Assembly (NCBI RefSeq): GCF_030272615.1 | Contig: NC_081409.1 | Span: forward strand, 910,861,330-910,925,329 | Direction of reading: 5' to 3' | Length of the DNA: 64,000 nt | Source of the DNA: Cryptomeria japonica | Lineage: Eukaryota; Streptophyta; Pinopsida; Cupressales; Cupressaceae | Shown here: piece after piece, positions 34,777-45,800 of the stretch | Position numbering within the stretch: the stretch's first letter is position 1 | How the letters are laid out: every line of letters begins with the position of its first letter | Notes under the pieces: model-generated | Told to the model about the DNA's origin: nothing | Database searches by the model: none | Seen by the model: the letters and a program-made list of their open reading frames with translations, nothing else | Made by a program: the position numbers and the translations under genes

Positions 34777-35224
34777 TTTTGCCCCTCTTTGAAGTGACGT
34801 GTGTGCACATGTTATTTCAAAGAAAAATAATTGTTTTTGTGTTTTTATGATCAAACGCAATTTTTGTTGTGTCGCTCTCTTATTTGCAAGTCATGCCCCA
34901 GATTTGATGTGATGCCCCAGATTCGATATTTGATGTGTGATGCCCCCTCAGGAGATGAATCAATTTTTTTTTTTGAAAATTTTTGATTTAAATTGATGAA
35001 GTTCGTATGATGTGTAGCATTTCGTGCTTGTAGAAAGTGTGTAAATTGATTCATCTCCCGATAAATTACAACTATTTTGGTATAGGGGAGACCGCGACCA
35101 TATTACAGGCCCAGTTAGCAAACCCTAATTTCATTTTCCTCCTATAAAAGGGGAAAAGGGCTTGATTTAAAGTCAATTGTGCTTTGTTGACTTTTGAAGA
35201 AAGATAATTTGCTCTAGAGATAAA

Positions 35225-35299
35225 ATGCCTATTCCCTATCACAGACACCGTTTCGAGCGCGTTCGGAGGTATCGGAGACCAGTAGCGCGTGGACCACCA
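35225..35299 (+). pseudogene. PMD exon 1 in the deleted copy, donor site lost
   Basis: It is the same 25-codon Arg-rich exon as 22808-22882, with small changes (MPIPY for MPIAY, GPP for GPL). The promoter motifs are retained upstream. The splice donor GTAAGT has become ATAAGT at 35300-35305, and exon 2 is absent. The fragment cannot make a PMD protein. Confidence 0.75.
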
Positions 35300-35786
35300 A
35301 TAAGTCATCCCTTTTGACCCCTTTTTGATTTTTGGTTTTGTCGTTTTTAGGTGTTTTTTGAATTTTCAAGTTCGGGCTTTTCGGTTTAGCGTGTCTAAGG
35401 CGTAGATTAGCGCATACGCAGTGCGAAGTAGCGCATCAAGCTCAAATTTAGGGGTCGCGTCCGAAAACATTTGTTAGCGCATAGGATTTCTAGGTTAGCG
35501 CATGCACGGAAAATAGCACATGTAAAGGTTTTGGTAGCGCGTCTAGTCAACAGGTTAGCGCATAGGTATAACATAGCGCATAGGGGCCGTAGCAGGTCGC
35601 ATAGGGAAGGGGGTTTAGCGCGTAGGACTAACCTAGCGCATAGGGCTGAAAGGGTAGCGCTTAGGAAGAGTAGATTAGCACGTAGGACTAACCTAGCGCA
35701 TAGGATGAAAAGGGGAGCGCTTAGGGAGATTAGATTAGCGCGTAGACAGAGTCTAGCGCATAGGTTAGATTGGATAGTGCAATGGA

Positions 35787-35828
35787 TGGCGCTAGAAGGA
35801 GGGCCTGAACCTCCGACCTTGTGGTTAA
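35787..35828 (-). ncRNA. Inserted tRNA 3' half, matching tRNA-Asn, with CCA
   Basis: On the - strand the 42 bases run from the anticodon loop (TTAA) through stem strand CCACA, variable loop AGGTC, T-arm GGAGG-TTCAGGC-CCTCC, acceptor strand TTCTAGC, discriminator G and CCA. Order and lengths are exactly those of a tRNA. As I recall plant tRNA-Asn(GUU), it matches from U35 to the end. Position 58 is G, where tRNAs carry A (often m1A). CCA is not encoded in plant nuclear tRNA genes, so the source was mature tRNA. This is a fragment, not a tRNA gene. Confidence 0.72.
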
Positions 35829-35838
35829 GTGGGCGCCA
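35829..35838 (-). other. Primer-site remnant of the deleted L unit
   Basis: On the - strand it is TGGCGCCCAC, the first ten bases of the tRNA-Lys primer site, in unmutated form. The remainder of the site is replaced by the tRNA-Asn half. Four bases separate it from the right LTR, as in the main unit. Confidence 0.75.
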
Positions 35839-35842
35839 GAAA

Positions 35843-37311
35843 TGTATGGTGGAAAAGTGGACGAATAAAACTTAAAATGTGAAAATTACGAGAGATACCA
35901 GTCCACACACACACACACAGGACTTCTTGATGCAAGCTATGGAGTAACGTAGTGTTACTCAGCTTCCCAAGGAGGGTCCCATGGTTCTCTATCTCACAAT
36001 ATCCCTCAAACCAACATTTTTGCTCTCAGATTACTGAGCAAAATGGTTTACGGATGGCAAATATGAGAACGAGAGATGCTTTTGATTGATTTAGTATGAA
36101 ATGTGTTGTAAGCTACGTATGATTCCAAAATGCAATAAACTAAATGATAAGATGACAAGATTAGTATGAATACTATCCTAGCATACTATATTTAGTCTAT
36201 AATTGAGCTAAAATGATAAATAAATTACTCTAACATGCATATTTAGTCTAATTCCTGATCTAAAAGAGGCTAAATGATGAGCATATATGATATGAAAGCT
36301 TGAAAGAATTTGAGCATAAGTGTGATGCTTCAAATTTGAAAGATGATTCTTGAGAATGGAGGAATGAGAGCTCTATTTATAGCACAAACAGGGCAATGGA
36401 TGGTCAGGATTGAAAGGTTTAATCAAGGGCCAAGTTTGAAAGTTGGGGATCCATGTGCACAATTTGCACCAATGACATGGTGACAAATGTCAACATAAGA
36501 TTGGGTTGAAAGAAGAGGTTGGAGGTATTAAAGGCCTGAGAAGACCTCATGGTTATCTAAAGGCTAAGGGTCAAGTCTAAGTTAGGTTTACCCAATGAAT
36601 TAGGATCTAATCCAAAGATAAACCTTTGTGCAAATGATTAAGGGATAATTATGGTCAAAGCATTAATGGCCTGATGAGACCTTTGGGTTGGGTAGAGGTT
36701 GAGTCAAAACAAATGTTTTAACCATGTGGGAGGATTTGAAATAACCATTAATGGTTATTGGAGACTTTGGGGATTAAGTGGTTGAAGGTTGGAAGCCTTT
36801 AATGGTTTTCAAAGAGTTTAAGGGTTTTAGTGGTTGAAGGTTGAAAACCTTCAATGGTTATCCAAGACTTTGGGCCATTTGAGAAGTGACCTCCCTTTGC
36901 TTAGGGATGTGACAAAGTTTAGAGGGGGTTTAGGTTAATTAGAATTGGTTAGAAGATTCTAGAAGGGGTTAGGAAGGGGTTTGGGATTTTGCAAGTGGAT
37001 GGAGAGGATAATAGGATTTAATTGAATTATTTGATTTTCATTCAATTTGGTTGTAATTAAATAAACTTGATTTATTCAATTTAGGATAACTATTTAATTA
37101 AATTTGAATTTAATTAAAAGTGGCTAGGGGGATTTAATTGAATAAAATGATTTATTCATTAAATGGTATAGTGAATTTTATTTAAATAAATTGAGTAATT
37201 TACTTAATAAAATAGAGGAATGTGGATAATTTAATTAAATTGGATTTAATCAAATAGGGAAATGAACATAAAATATTCATTTAGGAATATGGTCATTTTT
37301 ATACGTCTACA
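35843..37311 (-). repeat. L LTR, right copy (5' LTR)
   Basis: It is 1469 bp and ends TCTACA, directly followed by the target duplication ATTTC (37312-37316). It matches the left LTR at some variable sites and the middle LTR at others. Confidence 0.93.
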
Positions 37312-37827
37312 ATTTCTATAAGGAATCTCTTGCTCATACAATCACCAACCTTTCTCAAGGAAAAGGGAGGCCTTTTTATAGTATTTCCAATTAGTTATCA
37401 ATCCCTATATGAACATGAGGCTTCCACAACTACATTGTCCTAGCAAAATCCAAAAATGACAACTTTGACAACTTTTCCAAGCCCAAATGACAACATTTCT
37501 TGCTCAAAAAGACATTTTTGACAACCCAACCACATTAACTCATCTAAACACCTTAGACATGCTTAAAAACACTTATCAAACATGTTTCAATGCTTTGGAA
37601 AGCATTAGAAGACCTTTCTGGCAATTTTGCACATTTTTGCCAAAATTGTCAACTCAAAGCCTGAAAGGCAAAACTTGACCTCTTGAGTCCAAAATGAGAT
37701 CAAAACCACTAGACAAGGCACACAACAACCTAAAACAACATTAAAAACATTTCACAAGACATTAAAAACATGAAATCATAAATTACTCAAAAAGGAGAGT
37801 TTTGCTCAACTAGATGCTCCTGCACCA

Positions 37828-37841
37828 TACTCCCCCAAAAA
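37828..37841 (-). other. Polypurine tract of chromovirus B
   Basis: On the - strand TTTTTGGGGGAGTA lies directly before the LTR start TGGTGCAGG. Confidence 0.75.
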
Positions 37842-37861
37842 CAAAGAAGTCATGTGACTCC

Positions 37862-38230
37862 TTAAGGAAGAAAAGAAGAAAGGATGTCAAACTTTTGAAA
37901 GTAAATTTTAGGTATCCATGTGGCCTCTGAGATAGGCTTATCCTTCCATTTGATTAGATTCTCCATATAGGTGTGATTCCTTGTCTTTTTTAGAATCTTG
38001 GAGTCTAGAACCTGTTCTGCATGGGGAATAGAAAGAGAAGGGAGAGATGGATCAGAAAGGGATTGTGAAACATATAAAACTCTTTGAATCTCCTCAGGTG
38101 GCTGCCCTTTGAAAGCAATTAAATCTGCACCATTAAAAATGGCAGACAAAGAAACATCAGTAGGCAAATCAGCTTTGTAAGCATTAGACCCATACTTAGC
38201 CAAGATTTTGCAAGGGCCTATTCTCCTCAT
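37862..38230 (-). pseudogene. Chromovirus B integrase tail and chromodomain
   Basis: The frame starts MRRIGPCKILAKYG, the GPF/Y-like integrase end, and closes with a chromodomain: VLDSKILKKTRNHTYMENLI, KWKDKPISEATWIP. Chromodomains of this type direct integration to marked chromatin. A TAG at 38231-38233 separates it from the upstream part in the same frame. Its end, at 37862, lies 35 bases before the LTR. Confidence 0.85.
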
Positions 38231-39160
38231 CTAAAGTTTGCTTGGAAATCCCTTTTGTAGCCTTGCCTTGTTAAAATTAACCATCACATAATCTCCTATG
38301 TAAAACTGAACATCTCTCTTTGTAGCATCCACTCTTTCCTTGACCTTTTGGGAGGTATCTTGGAGAGCTTTTCTCACTTGCTCATGAACCTCCTTCATGG
38401 ATTGAGCCATGTCATCTATTGTTCCACTCTTAGGATACAAGTTAGTGATATCCCTCAACTCCATTATACCCCTTGGATGCATACCATAAACAACTTCAAA
38501 AGGGCTTTTACCTGTAGACCGGTTGACACTATCATTGTAGGCATATTCTGCTTGATGAATGAGTTGATCCCAACTCTACCCATATTCCTTTGTCAAACAC
38601 CTAAGCATGTTTCCAAGAGACATGATCACAACTTCGGTTTGGCCATCAGTTTGTGGATGATAAGCTAAACCAAATGAGAGATTAGTACCCAATCTCTTCC
38701 ACAATGTCTTCCAGAAATGACCAAGAAACTTAACATCCCTATCTGAAACAATGCTAGTAGGAAAACCATGTATTCTAACAACTTCTTTGAAAAATAATTA
38801 AGCAATATGACTTGCATCATGTGTTGTTTTACAAGGAATAAAATGAGCCATTTTGCTAAATCTATCAACTACTACAAAGATGCTATCAAATCCTGCTTGA
38901 GTTCTAGGTAATCCTACCACAAAATCCATACTAATGCAATCCCAAGGCCTATGTGGAATGGGAAGAGGCTGATATAAACCAGCATTGGAGGAATTACCTT
39001 TTGCTTTCTGACATACCAAACACTACTCAACATACCTCCTGATGTCTCTCTACATCTTAGGCCAATAATAGAACCTTTGAACCAACTCTAAGGTCTTGTT
39101 GAGACCGAAATGTCCACTTAAGCACCTATTGTGCTTCTCCTAAATGAGGTTCTCTCTCAT
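38231..39160 (-). pseudogene. Chromovirus B integrase (broken)
   Basis: The - strand pieces give VCQKAKG (end of the zinc-binding region), [17 protein letters not shown] (first catalytic Asp), [17 protein letters not shown] and, downstream, IGDYVMVNF. The frames at 38798-39019 and 38665-38868 differ, so there is a frameshift near 38810. Further stops lie between 38665 and 38482. In function it would catalyse insertion into host DNA. Confidence 0.82.
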
Positions 39161-40245
39161 AGAACCGTTTGGAACACATAACTATCCACCCCTGAAAACA
39201 AACCATCCTGCAAAGTGAAATCAGCATATGCACCATGGAAATTATTCTCAAAATCTTGACAAACTTTATAAGCTTCAGCAAAATCATCATCAGTAGGATA
39301 CATATCTTTAAAACTATCAATACCAATGCTCTGAACTTGAATCTCATGAATAGTTAACAACCTTCTACTCAAAGCATCTGCTACTTTATTCAACTGACCC
39401 TTCTTATGCTTAAGAGTAAAAGTGTAAGCTTGCAAGTACTCTACCCATTTAACATGCCTATGATTCAGTTTATCCTGTGAGTTCAAGACACTTAGTGCTT
39501 GATTATCTGTGTATACAACAAACTCTTTAGGAAGAAGATAGTGTCTCCATTTCCTAAGTGCATGTACTAATGCATAGAGTTCTAAATCATAGGAAGAGTA
39601 CTTTTTCTTGGCATCATTCAACTTTTCACTAAAGAATGCAACTGGTCTATTTTCCTGACTTAAAACAGCTCCTACAACAATATTACTAGCATCACATTCA
39701 ATAGTAAAAAGCTTATCAAAACTAGGTAAAATGAGCTCTGGTTGAATAGCTACTTTAGTTTTCAATAATTCAAACCCCCTATTGGCTGCATCTGTCCACT
39801 GAAATTTTACTTTTACACCCCCTTTGATGGTGTCTAACATTGGAGCACAAATCTCACAGAATCCCCTAATGAATTTTCTGTAAAATTGTGCCAAACCATG
39901 GAAACTTCTGACATCACTGGTTGTCTTAAGAGTTGGCCAGCTGGTTATTGCTGCAACTTTAGATTCATCCATTTTCAGATTGCCTCGTGATACAACAAAA
40001 CCAAGATAGACCAATTCTTGCTTCAAGAAATCACACTTTTCAAGATTAATGGTTAGTTTCTCATTAGATAACTTTCTCAAAACATTAGCTAAATGCTTCA
40101 AATGCTCTTCCTTAGTTTTACTGAAAATAAGAATATCATCTAAATACACAACAACAAACTTGCTAATGAAATCATGTAAAACTTCATTCATGAGTCTCAT
40201 GAATGTGCTAGGAGCATTATAGAGTCCAAATGGCATGACAACCAC
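39157..40245 (-). CDS. Chromovirus B reverse transcriptase (C-part) and RNase H
   Basis: This is an uninterrupted 362-residue frame. It begins [20 protein letters not shown] and has the RT active site [18 protein letters not shown], then the RNase H part with [16 protein letters not shown], the [21 protein letters not shown] helix and YTDNQAL, ending near VADALSRR (about residue 293). The RT fingers lie upstream in another frame (40250-40440: [13 protein letters not shown]), so a frameshift falls near 40243. Alone this piece would lack the first catalytic Asp. Confidence 0.88.
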   Translation of the reverse strand: MVVMPFGLYNAPSTFMRLMNEVLHDFISKFVVVYLDDILIFSKTKEEHLKHLANVLRKLSNEKLTINLEKCDFLKQELVYLGFVVSRGNLKMDESKVAAITSWPTLKTTSDVRSFHGLAQFYRKFIRGFCEICAPMLDTIKGGVKVKFQWTDAANRGFELLKTKVAIQPELILPSFDKLFTIECDASNIVVGAVLSQENRPVAFFSEKLNDAKKKYSSYDLELYALVHALRKWRHYLLPKEFVVYTDNQALSVLNSQDKLNHRHVKWVEYLQAYTFTLKHKKGQLNKVADALSRRLLTIHEIQVQSIGIDSFKDMYPTDDDFAEAYKVCQDFENNFHGAYADFTLQDGLFSGVDSYVFQTVL

Positions 40246-41330
40246 TCATAAAGACCCTCATTCGTTTTGAAAGATGTCTTCCATTCATCACCCTCTTTGA
40301 TTCTTATCTGATGGTAACCACTCTTCAAGTCAATCTTACTGAAATACTGTGCACCCCCCAAACAATCCATCAAATCTTCTATCCTGGGTATGGGAAATCT
40401 TTATCTAATGGTGATCTTGTTTATGGCTCTAGAGTCTATGCAAAGTCTCCATGTTCCACCCTTCTTAGGTGCCAACACTGTAGGTACTGCACAAGGACTA
40501 ATGTTTTTCCTAATCAACCCTTGGTCTAAGAGTTCTTGTATTTGTCTTGCTACTTCTTCATTTTGTTCAGAGGTCATCTTATAGGCTGCCTTATTGGGTA
40601 ATGAGGCTTCAGGTATGAAATCAATCTGATGGCTAATGGCTCTAGGAGGTGGCAAGGCTGCAAGTGTACCATCACTGATTATTTCTTTGAAGTTATCAAG
40701 GATTTTCTGCACCTCATATGGTATCTCAACTTTATTTTCTACCTTTTCTTCCTTGGGTTTCACTATGAGTGCAAATCCCACTCCTTCATCTTCTTCTAGT
40801 GTTTTTATGAATTCTTTCTCATTCACTAACAAGATGTTAGGTAGTTTATTGCTGCTCTCTCCTTCTTCATTGAGGGATTGAATCTGATAGGTTACTCCAT
40901 CTTTCTGAAATGAGTAGGAGTTTCTTTCCCCATCATGTTGTACTTTTCTGTCAAACTGCCATGGTCTACCCAACAATAGGTGGCAAGCATCCATAGGAAG
41001 GATGAAACATAGGATCCTATCCGTATATCCACCTATGTGGAAATCTACCCAGGCTTGCTCATTTACTAACACATGTTGTCCCTTATTTAACCATGTGACC
41101 TTGTATGGCTCCTTGTGTTGTATCCTAGGTAGTTTCAATTTACTTATTGCTTCCTCTGATATGATGTTATCTATGGATCTTGAATCTATGATCACCTTAC
41201 ACACCTTTCCTTTGATTTTACACTTAATCTTGAACAATGCTCTTCTCTGTGAGAACTCTATACTATGTGGCTTCTTCATTAACACTCTCTTGATCATTAA
41301 ACTCTCACCATCTTCTGAAGCTAGGTTCAA
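40246..41330 (-). pseudogene. Chromovirus B protease and RT N-terminus
   Basis: The frame at 40401-41330 contains the retropepsin-like protease KVCKVIIDSRSIDNIIS...LLLGRPWQFDRK, then the RT entry region ISHQIDFIPEASLPNKAAYK and LAPKKGGTWRLCIDSRAINK. The protease active site reads DSRS where the family has DSGS or DTGA, so it is probably dead. The frame stops after INKITIR, and the next RT block follows after that stop. Confidence 0.87.
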
Positions 41331-42365
41331 TGCTGAAGTTTTGGTATTCCCTCCATCTTCCTGAACATAATTTACCCTCTTTTCACCACCATAGGATGAA
41401 CTAGGCTTCTCTAGGCATCTATAGGTAGGGTGGCCAAACTTTTGACAGTTGTATCACTTCATGGTTAAGAAGTAGGACCCTCTCCCTAGTCCATTAGATC
41501 TACCCCTACTCGGGTTGCTTGATCCCCTACCCCTATAGTTGGGTTTGCTCTGAGAATCCCCACTTTGCTCTATAAGTTTAGACTCTCCCTGGGATCATTG
41601 ATCTATGCTCCTTCCCCCAAAACTGCCTCTATGGCCTCTACCATCTCTTCCCCTACCTCTTCCTCTGTTGTTTTGGTCTTGCTTTCTCCTACCTTTCTCT
41701 TCCACCTTAAGTGCTAGTTGATAACACTTGTGTACTGTTTGTGGGCATAACAAGCTCATCTCTTCTTGGATGTTCCACCTCAACCCATTCAAGTACCTTG
41801 CCACTTTTATGCTCTCATCCTCCACTACTCTAGATCTCATGCACAGTTTTTGAAACTCCTCAGTGTAGCTACTAACATCTAGGTCTTTTTGTCTCAAATT
41901 TAGTCTTTTCCTATGAAGTTGTATTTCATAGTCTTCAGGAAGGTAGGTTTCTTTTATTTTGGCTACCATTTCTTTCCAAGTGGCTATTGGTTTCTTACCT
42001 TCTTTCACCCTTTCCTCTTTGATGAACTTCCACCAAGTTAAGGTTGCTCCTCTCAACCTTGACTTTGCTACCTTAACCTTTTGTGCTATCTTTCCACTAA
42101 AAAGAGCCACTCCCTCTAAGGTTTTACCACTCATATCTCTCAAGGCTTTCAAGAATGGTTCTTGCTCAATAACAGGGTCAGGTATGGGAACCTCATCTTC
42201 TATGGCCACCATTTTACCCTGATCTCCAACCTTATCATGGACTTCTTCAGTCTTGACTTTTACTTCAACTAGTTTCATTGCTAGTTGATCTAATCTTTCT
42301 CTGAGTGCCATGTTTTCCTCTTCTTGGTCTTCAACCTTCTTGGCTAACACAGCATTAATCACCAT
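41331..42365 (-). pseudogene. Chromovirus B gag
   Basis: The ORF at 41595-42365 (256 residues) has an N-terminal coiled coil (EEENMALRERLDQLAMKLVE) and the Retrotrans_gag core SRLRGATLTWWKF...ATWKEMVAKIKETYLPEDYE...YTEEFQKLCMRSR...YLNGLRWNIQEEMSL, then an RG-rich tail. TGA at 41595-41597 ends it. In the same frame a zinc knuckle YNCQKFGHPTYRC follows, whose first Cys codon is TGA (41454-41456). The start is chosen because it lies 39 bases past the primer site. Confidence 0.87.
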
Positions 42366-42403
42366 GTTTTCCTAATGATTCTTTTCTCCTTAATCTTTTG
42401 TTA

Positions 42404-42415
42404 GCTTTGATACCA
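42404..42415 (-). other. Primer-binding site of chromovirus B
   Basis: On the - strand it is TGGTATCAAAGC, one base off the initiator tRNA-Met complement, three bases from the LTR at 42419. Confidence 0.85.
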
Positions 42416-42418
42416 CTA

Positions 42419-44566
42419 TGATAGGGAGGTTGCTAGGTAATTGCTCAAAAGGCCAATTTTGGTCAAGAGGTCACAAAAGGAAACAAAAAGGTATTGTTTA
42501 TGTCTGCAATAACAAGATTAGTTACAGTTGATAGGTCTCTCTACAAGTTTTCACCATCAACCTCCCTTCTTGGTGAAAGCTCACACCCTTGCTCAAACTT
42601 ACTCCAACTCCTCACTTCACCCATCTACACATTTCTCAACCCCTAACTTACTAGACATTCAACTTATTGTTTCAGTGTGCATTAGGCAAGTCTAACATGG
42701 TCATGTGGAGGCAACAAGGTTTTACTCAAGATTTGACAACCAACTTAGTTTAAGGTTCACGGCTCTTTAGCTTACCCAACACACCAAAGAAAGGTCAAAA
42801 CCCCCAAATGAGATTACACACTACCCAAGGTCTCAAATACACTTGCTTCACTATTTTAGAGTGATCACACAAAGTTCCATAAGTCCCAAAATCCTCCTTG
42901 CAATCGGGCTCATACTTTTTGACAAAAACAGTCAAACAGGGCTACTAGTCCGTGGAGGGGTAATTGCCACTTTTTTGCTTATTCTGCTCAACGATGGTTA
43001 AAACCTCCCACAAGCTTGTCTTGGATGATGATTTAGAGGTCTAGGCTCAAATATTTTTCAGGTTTTAGGCTCCATTAACCAAGTTTAGTGACTGTCCACA
43101 AATTTGGGCTTAAAAGTAGGGTTTTGGAGGGTTTTGAAGTGTAACCATTGGGTTTGCATTCTTGTTCACCACTACAAGTGCCTAGATCTCCATAGGACCT
43201 CTGTCATGTCTTCAACATGTGTCCCCTGCCTCTACCATGCAAGCATTATGCCAAACACTTGACAAACATCTGAGAAAAGAGGTGAAATGTCACTGTCACT
43301 GTTAAAACGCTGCCCTTTTACCAGTCAGATGTTGCCACATCTTTGGACCTACATAGCAAGGAGTTTGAACTAGAAATATACCTCAATGAGGTCTGAAAAA
43401 AACTAATTAATCTTCCTATTACATATCCTTCATAGTTACAAGGCTTGGTTAATGCTCTTGAAGCATTCCTTGAGACATTTTGTCAAACACAATTCACAAA
43501 AATAGTGAACTCACTATTTTGCTTACAAACTGAGAATGCTTAATATGGATAAGCTACTCTAACAAACCAAGATGATTTTCAACACCCTTTGCCATATGTC
43601 TAGACCTCTTCCTCATACATTTGTTCACTCCAAATTTATTTCGGGTGCAAATTTTGAGTTTTTGATCATGCTACTAGTCGAGTAATCAATACTTGCCTAG
43701 TCTTCAACTCAAAGCCATCCTCCAAGCACAATTTTGGCACAAAATAAATCATATGTACACTATATACATGCGTACCAACTTGACTAAATCCATTTTGTGG
43801 GATCCCAGACCTAGATTAGTCAAGTTGTTGCATTTTGTAACCTCAAACCCTTGACAGGGCAGGGAACACACAAAAGTGAAACAATTTTGTACAATCAAAT
43901 TGCTAAAGGAAACCGGAACAAAAATCACTTAGAGAGAATTGTACAACTATTATGCACACTTTCCAAAGGTACAATATGGATTAGAAAAGCTATAGTACAG
44001 ACTGTTACACCAAGGAAGGAAAAAACATTGATAAAAGCCAAAATTTCATGATTTCTATTAGGAATCTCTTGCTCATACATTCACCAACCTTTCTCAAGGA
44101 AAAGGGAGACCTTTTAATAGTATTTACAATTAGTTATCAAGCCCTGTACAAACATGAGGCTTCCACAACTACATTGTCCTAGCAAAATCCAAAAATGACA
44201 ACTTTGACAACTTTTCCAAGCCCAAAGGACAATATTTGTTGCTCAAAAAGACATTTTTGACAACCCAACCACATCAACTCATCTAAACACCTTAGAAATA
44301 CTTAAAAACACTTATCAAACATGTTTCAATGCTTTGGAAAGCATTAGAAGACCTTTTTGGCAATTTTGCACATTTTTGCCAAAATTTTCAACTCAAAGCC
44401 TGAAAGGCAAAACTTGACCTCTTGAGCCCAAAATGAGATCAAAACCACTAGACAAGACACACAACAACCTAAAACAACATTAAAAACCTTTCACAAGACA
44501 TTAAAAACATGAAATCATAAATTACTCAAAAAGGAGAGTTTTGCTCAACTAGGTTCTCCTGCACCA
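42419..44566 (-). repeat. 5' LTR of chromovirus B
   Basis: It is 2148 bp, TGATAGGGAGG to TCCTGCACCA, followed by ATAAG, the imperfect target duplication. It is uninterrupted, and so shows the empty L target 'catgatttctattagg' at 44049. The small ORFs inside are not conserved in the other LTR. Confidence 0.92.
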
Positions 44567-45143
44567 ATAAGGCTCATGAGACAAATGCAAAATCTAGAAT
44601 AGTACTTAACAATAGTCTGAGTGATGTTGTATTCAGAAAAGTTAAAGGATTGAAAGATGTTGAGATCTGTAATAAGTTGTGTTATGCATATGAATGTGAT
44701 CCCAAAACAAAGCAAGTTAAGTTGATCAATCTAAAACAAAAGTATGAATGTTTGAGAATAACATATGATAAAAGCATTGAGAACTACATACACAGAGTGA
44801 ATGATATTGCTAAGGCTATCCATGTTGGTGGTGGAACCTTAGAAGAAGCTTATGTTATAAGAAAGATCTTGTTTACACTGACTAAACCTTGCAAATTAAG
44901 AAGTGTGGGATTGAAGAATGTCATGATCTGAATAACTACTTGATCGATCAACTCATCGGAACATTATCTTCTTTTGAGATTAGAGAGATAGATGATATAA
45001 AAACCTACCAGAAAGAAGTTGCATTTAACATTTCAAGGATATCATAAGATGAACCAAAAATAAGTGGAAACCTGGATGAGATTGAAGCAAACTTTGCAAG
45101 AATATTAAAGAGAGGAACTGGAAAGTACAAAGGTAAGTTACCC
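44567..45143 (+). pseudogene. Copia E gag, central part
   Basis: It continues the gag frame cut at 19243. It reads AHETNAKSRIVLNN, VEICNKLCYAYECDPKTKQ, then KQKYECLRITYDKSIENYIHRVNDI, the UBN2-type capsid. A frameshift near 44890-44930 leads into IEECHDLNNY, IDQLIGTLSSFEIREIDDI in another frame, and a stop follows near 45046. Confidence 0.83.
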
Positions 45144-45800
45144 TTGAAATTCTTTGAATGTGGTAGAATTGATCATTATGCTTCAAAATGCATGTATAAA
45201 GAAGATTACAAAAAATCTGATGATGAAAAGAAAAGTAGATATAGAAGGCATGAATTTAAGAGTTTATGTTCTATGGAGATACATTCATCTGGGGATGAAG
45301 ATGGTGAGCACTTGAATGAAGAATCTTTGGTTTTGGCTATAGAAAAAAAGAACCAGGATAGGTTTGGAAGACAGGAAGATGTTGAAGATAATAGAAAGAT
45401 GGAAAGAGAAAAGACTACATTACAAGCTAAGATTGAACCAAGGATGTGGATCATTGATTCTGAATGTTCAAATCACATGATCGGAGATAAAGATAAGTTC
45501 ATTAATCTCAAGAAGTATGATGGTGGATTAGTGGAATTTGCAGAAGAGGAAGTTGCACCTTTTAGCAAAATAAGGATTCTCTCAATTGATGGTAAGCATA
45601 AAATTGATGATGTTTATCATGTTGAATTCTAAGACATAGTCTACTAAGTGTTAGTCAAATGTGAAATAAATCTTATGAAGTTCTATTTAGCAAGACCGGA
45701 TGTGTAATTAGAAAAGGAAAATATGGAAGAATAGTAGCAGAAGGTATTAGAACAAATGGAAATGTTTATTTCATAAAAGATAAGAGTTGAAGTAGATGTT
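45144..45800 (+). pseudogene. Copia E zinc knuckle and protease
   Basis: It opens with the knuckle FFECGRIDHYASKC; the first Cys of CCHC is Phe here. An acidic linker follows, then the protease WIIDSECSNHMIGDKDKF. The family motif is DSGCS; Glu replaces the active-site Gly, so the protease is likely inactive. The frame ends at 45632, and a broken continuation carries the gag-pre-integrase start. Confidence 0.83.

Larger units (their letters stand above)
34777..35842 (-). mobile_element. Deleted internal region of the second L unit
   Basis: Bases 34777-35786 repeat 22360-23369 of the main internal region almost exactly: polypurine tract, PMD promoter, exon 1 and half of the TAGCGCAT array. 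The next 42 bases are a tRNA 3' half, followed by a 10-base primer-site remnant and four bases to the LTR. Everything else of the 10.95-kb internal region is missing. Confidence 0.88.
20893..37311 (-). mobile_element. Composite three-LTR element L carrying a PMD gene
   Basis: Three near-identical LTRs (20893-22359, 33310-34776, 35843-37311) enclose two internal regions, of 10,950 and 1,066 bp. One perfect 5-bp duplication ATTTC flanks the whole. The polypurine tract after the left LTR, the primer site before the middle LTR and the TATA box in the LTRs all place the element on the - strand. No gag, protease, RT or integrase was recognised, so it is non-autonomous and of the large-derivative (LARD) type. 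The - strand TATA and the tRNA-Lys-type primer site suggest a Tat-like Ty3 origin; that is inference. A PMD gene lies on the + strand near the 3' end of the element. Confidence 0.88.
19244..37827 (-). repeat. 3' LTR of chromovirus B, split by element L
   Basis: The two pieces are 19244-20892 and 37317-37827. Together they are collinear with the intact LTR at 42419-44566: the same start TGATAGGGAGG, the same end TCCTGCACCA, and the same 'gtcaaaaagggctactag' type segments. In the intact copy the sequence across the insertion point reads 'catgatttctattaggaat'. The total is about 2.16 kb against 2.15 kb for the other LTR. The ORFs in it are short and not conserved. Confidence 0.9.
19244..44566 (-). 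mobile_element. Chromovirus B (Ty3/gypsy), inserted in copia E gag
   Basis: This is a complete - strand Ty3 element: 5' LTR 42419-44566, tRNA-Met primer site, gag, protease, RT, RNase H, integrase and chromodomain, polypurine tract, and a 3' LTR at 19244-37827 that is split by element L. The target duplication is TTAAG on the left and ATAAG on the right, one mismatch. Unlike copia, integrase follows RNase H, and a chromodomain follows integrase, which defines chromoviruses. Coding is broken by stops and frameshifts. Confidence 0.9.

Noticed and set aside
35787-35803. A + strand primer-binding site (TGGCGCTAGAAGG...)
   Set aside because: It would fit a PBS if read alone, but the match to the tRNA extends for 42 bases, far beyond the usual 18, and the neighbouring LTR is on the wrong side.
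35787-35828. A functional tRNA gene
   Set aside because: Only the 3' half from the anticodon loop on is present, and CCA is encoded. It is an inserted fragment.
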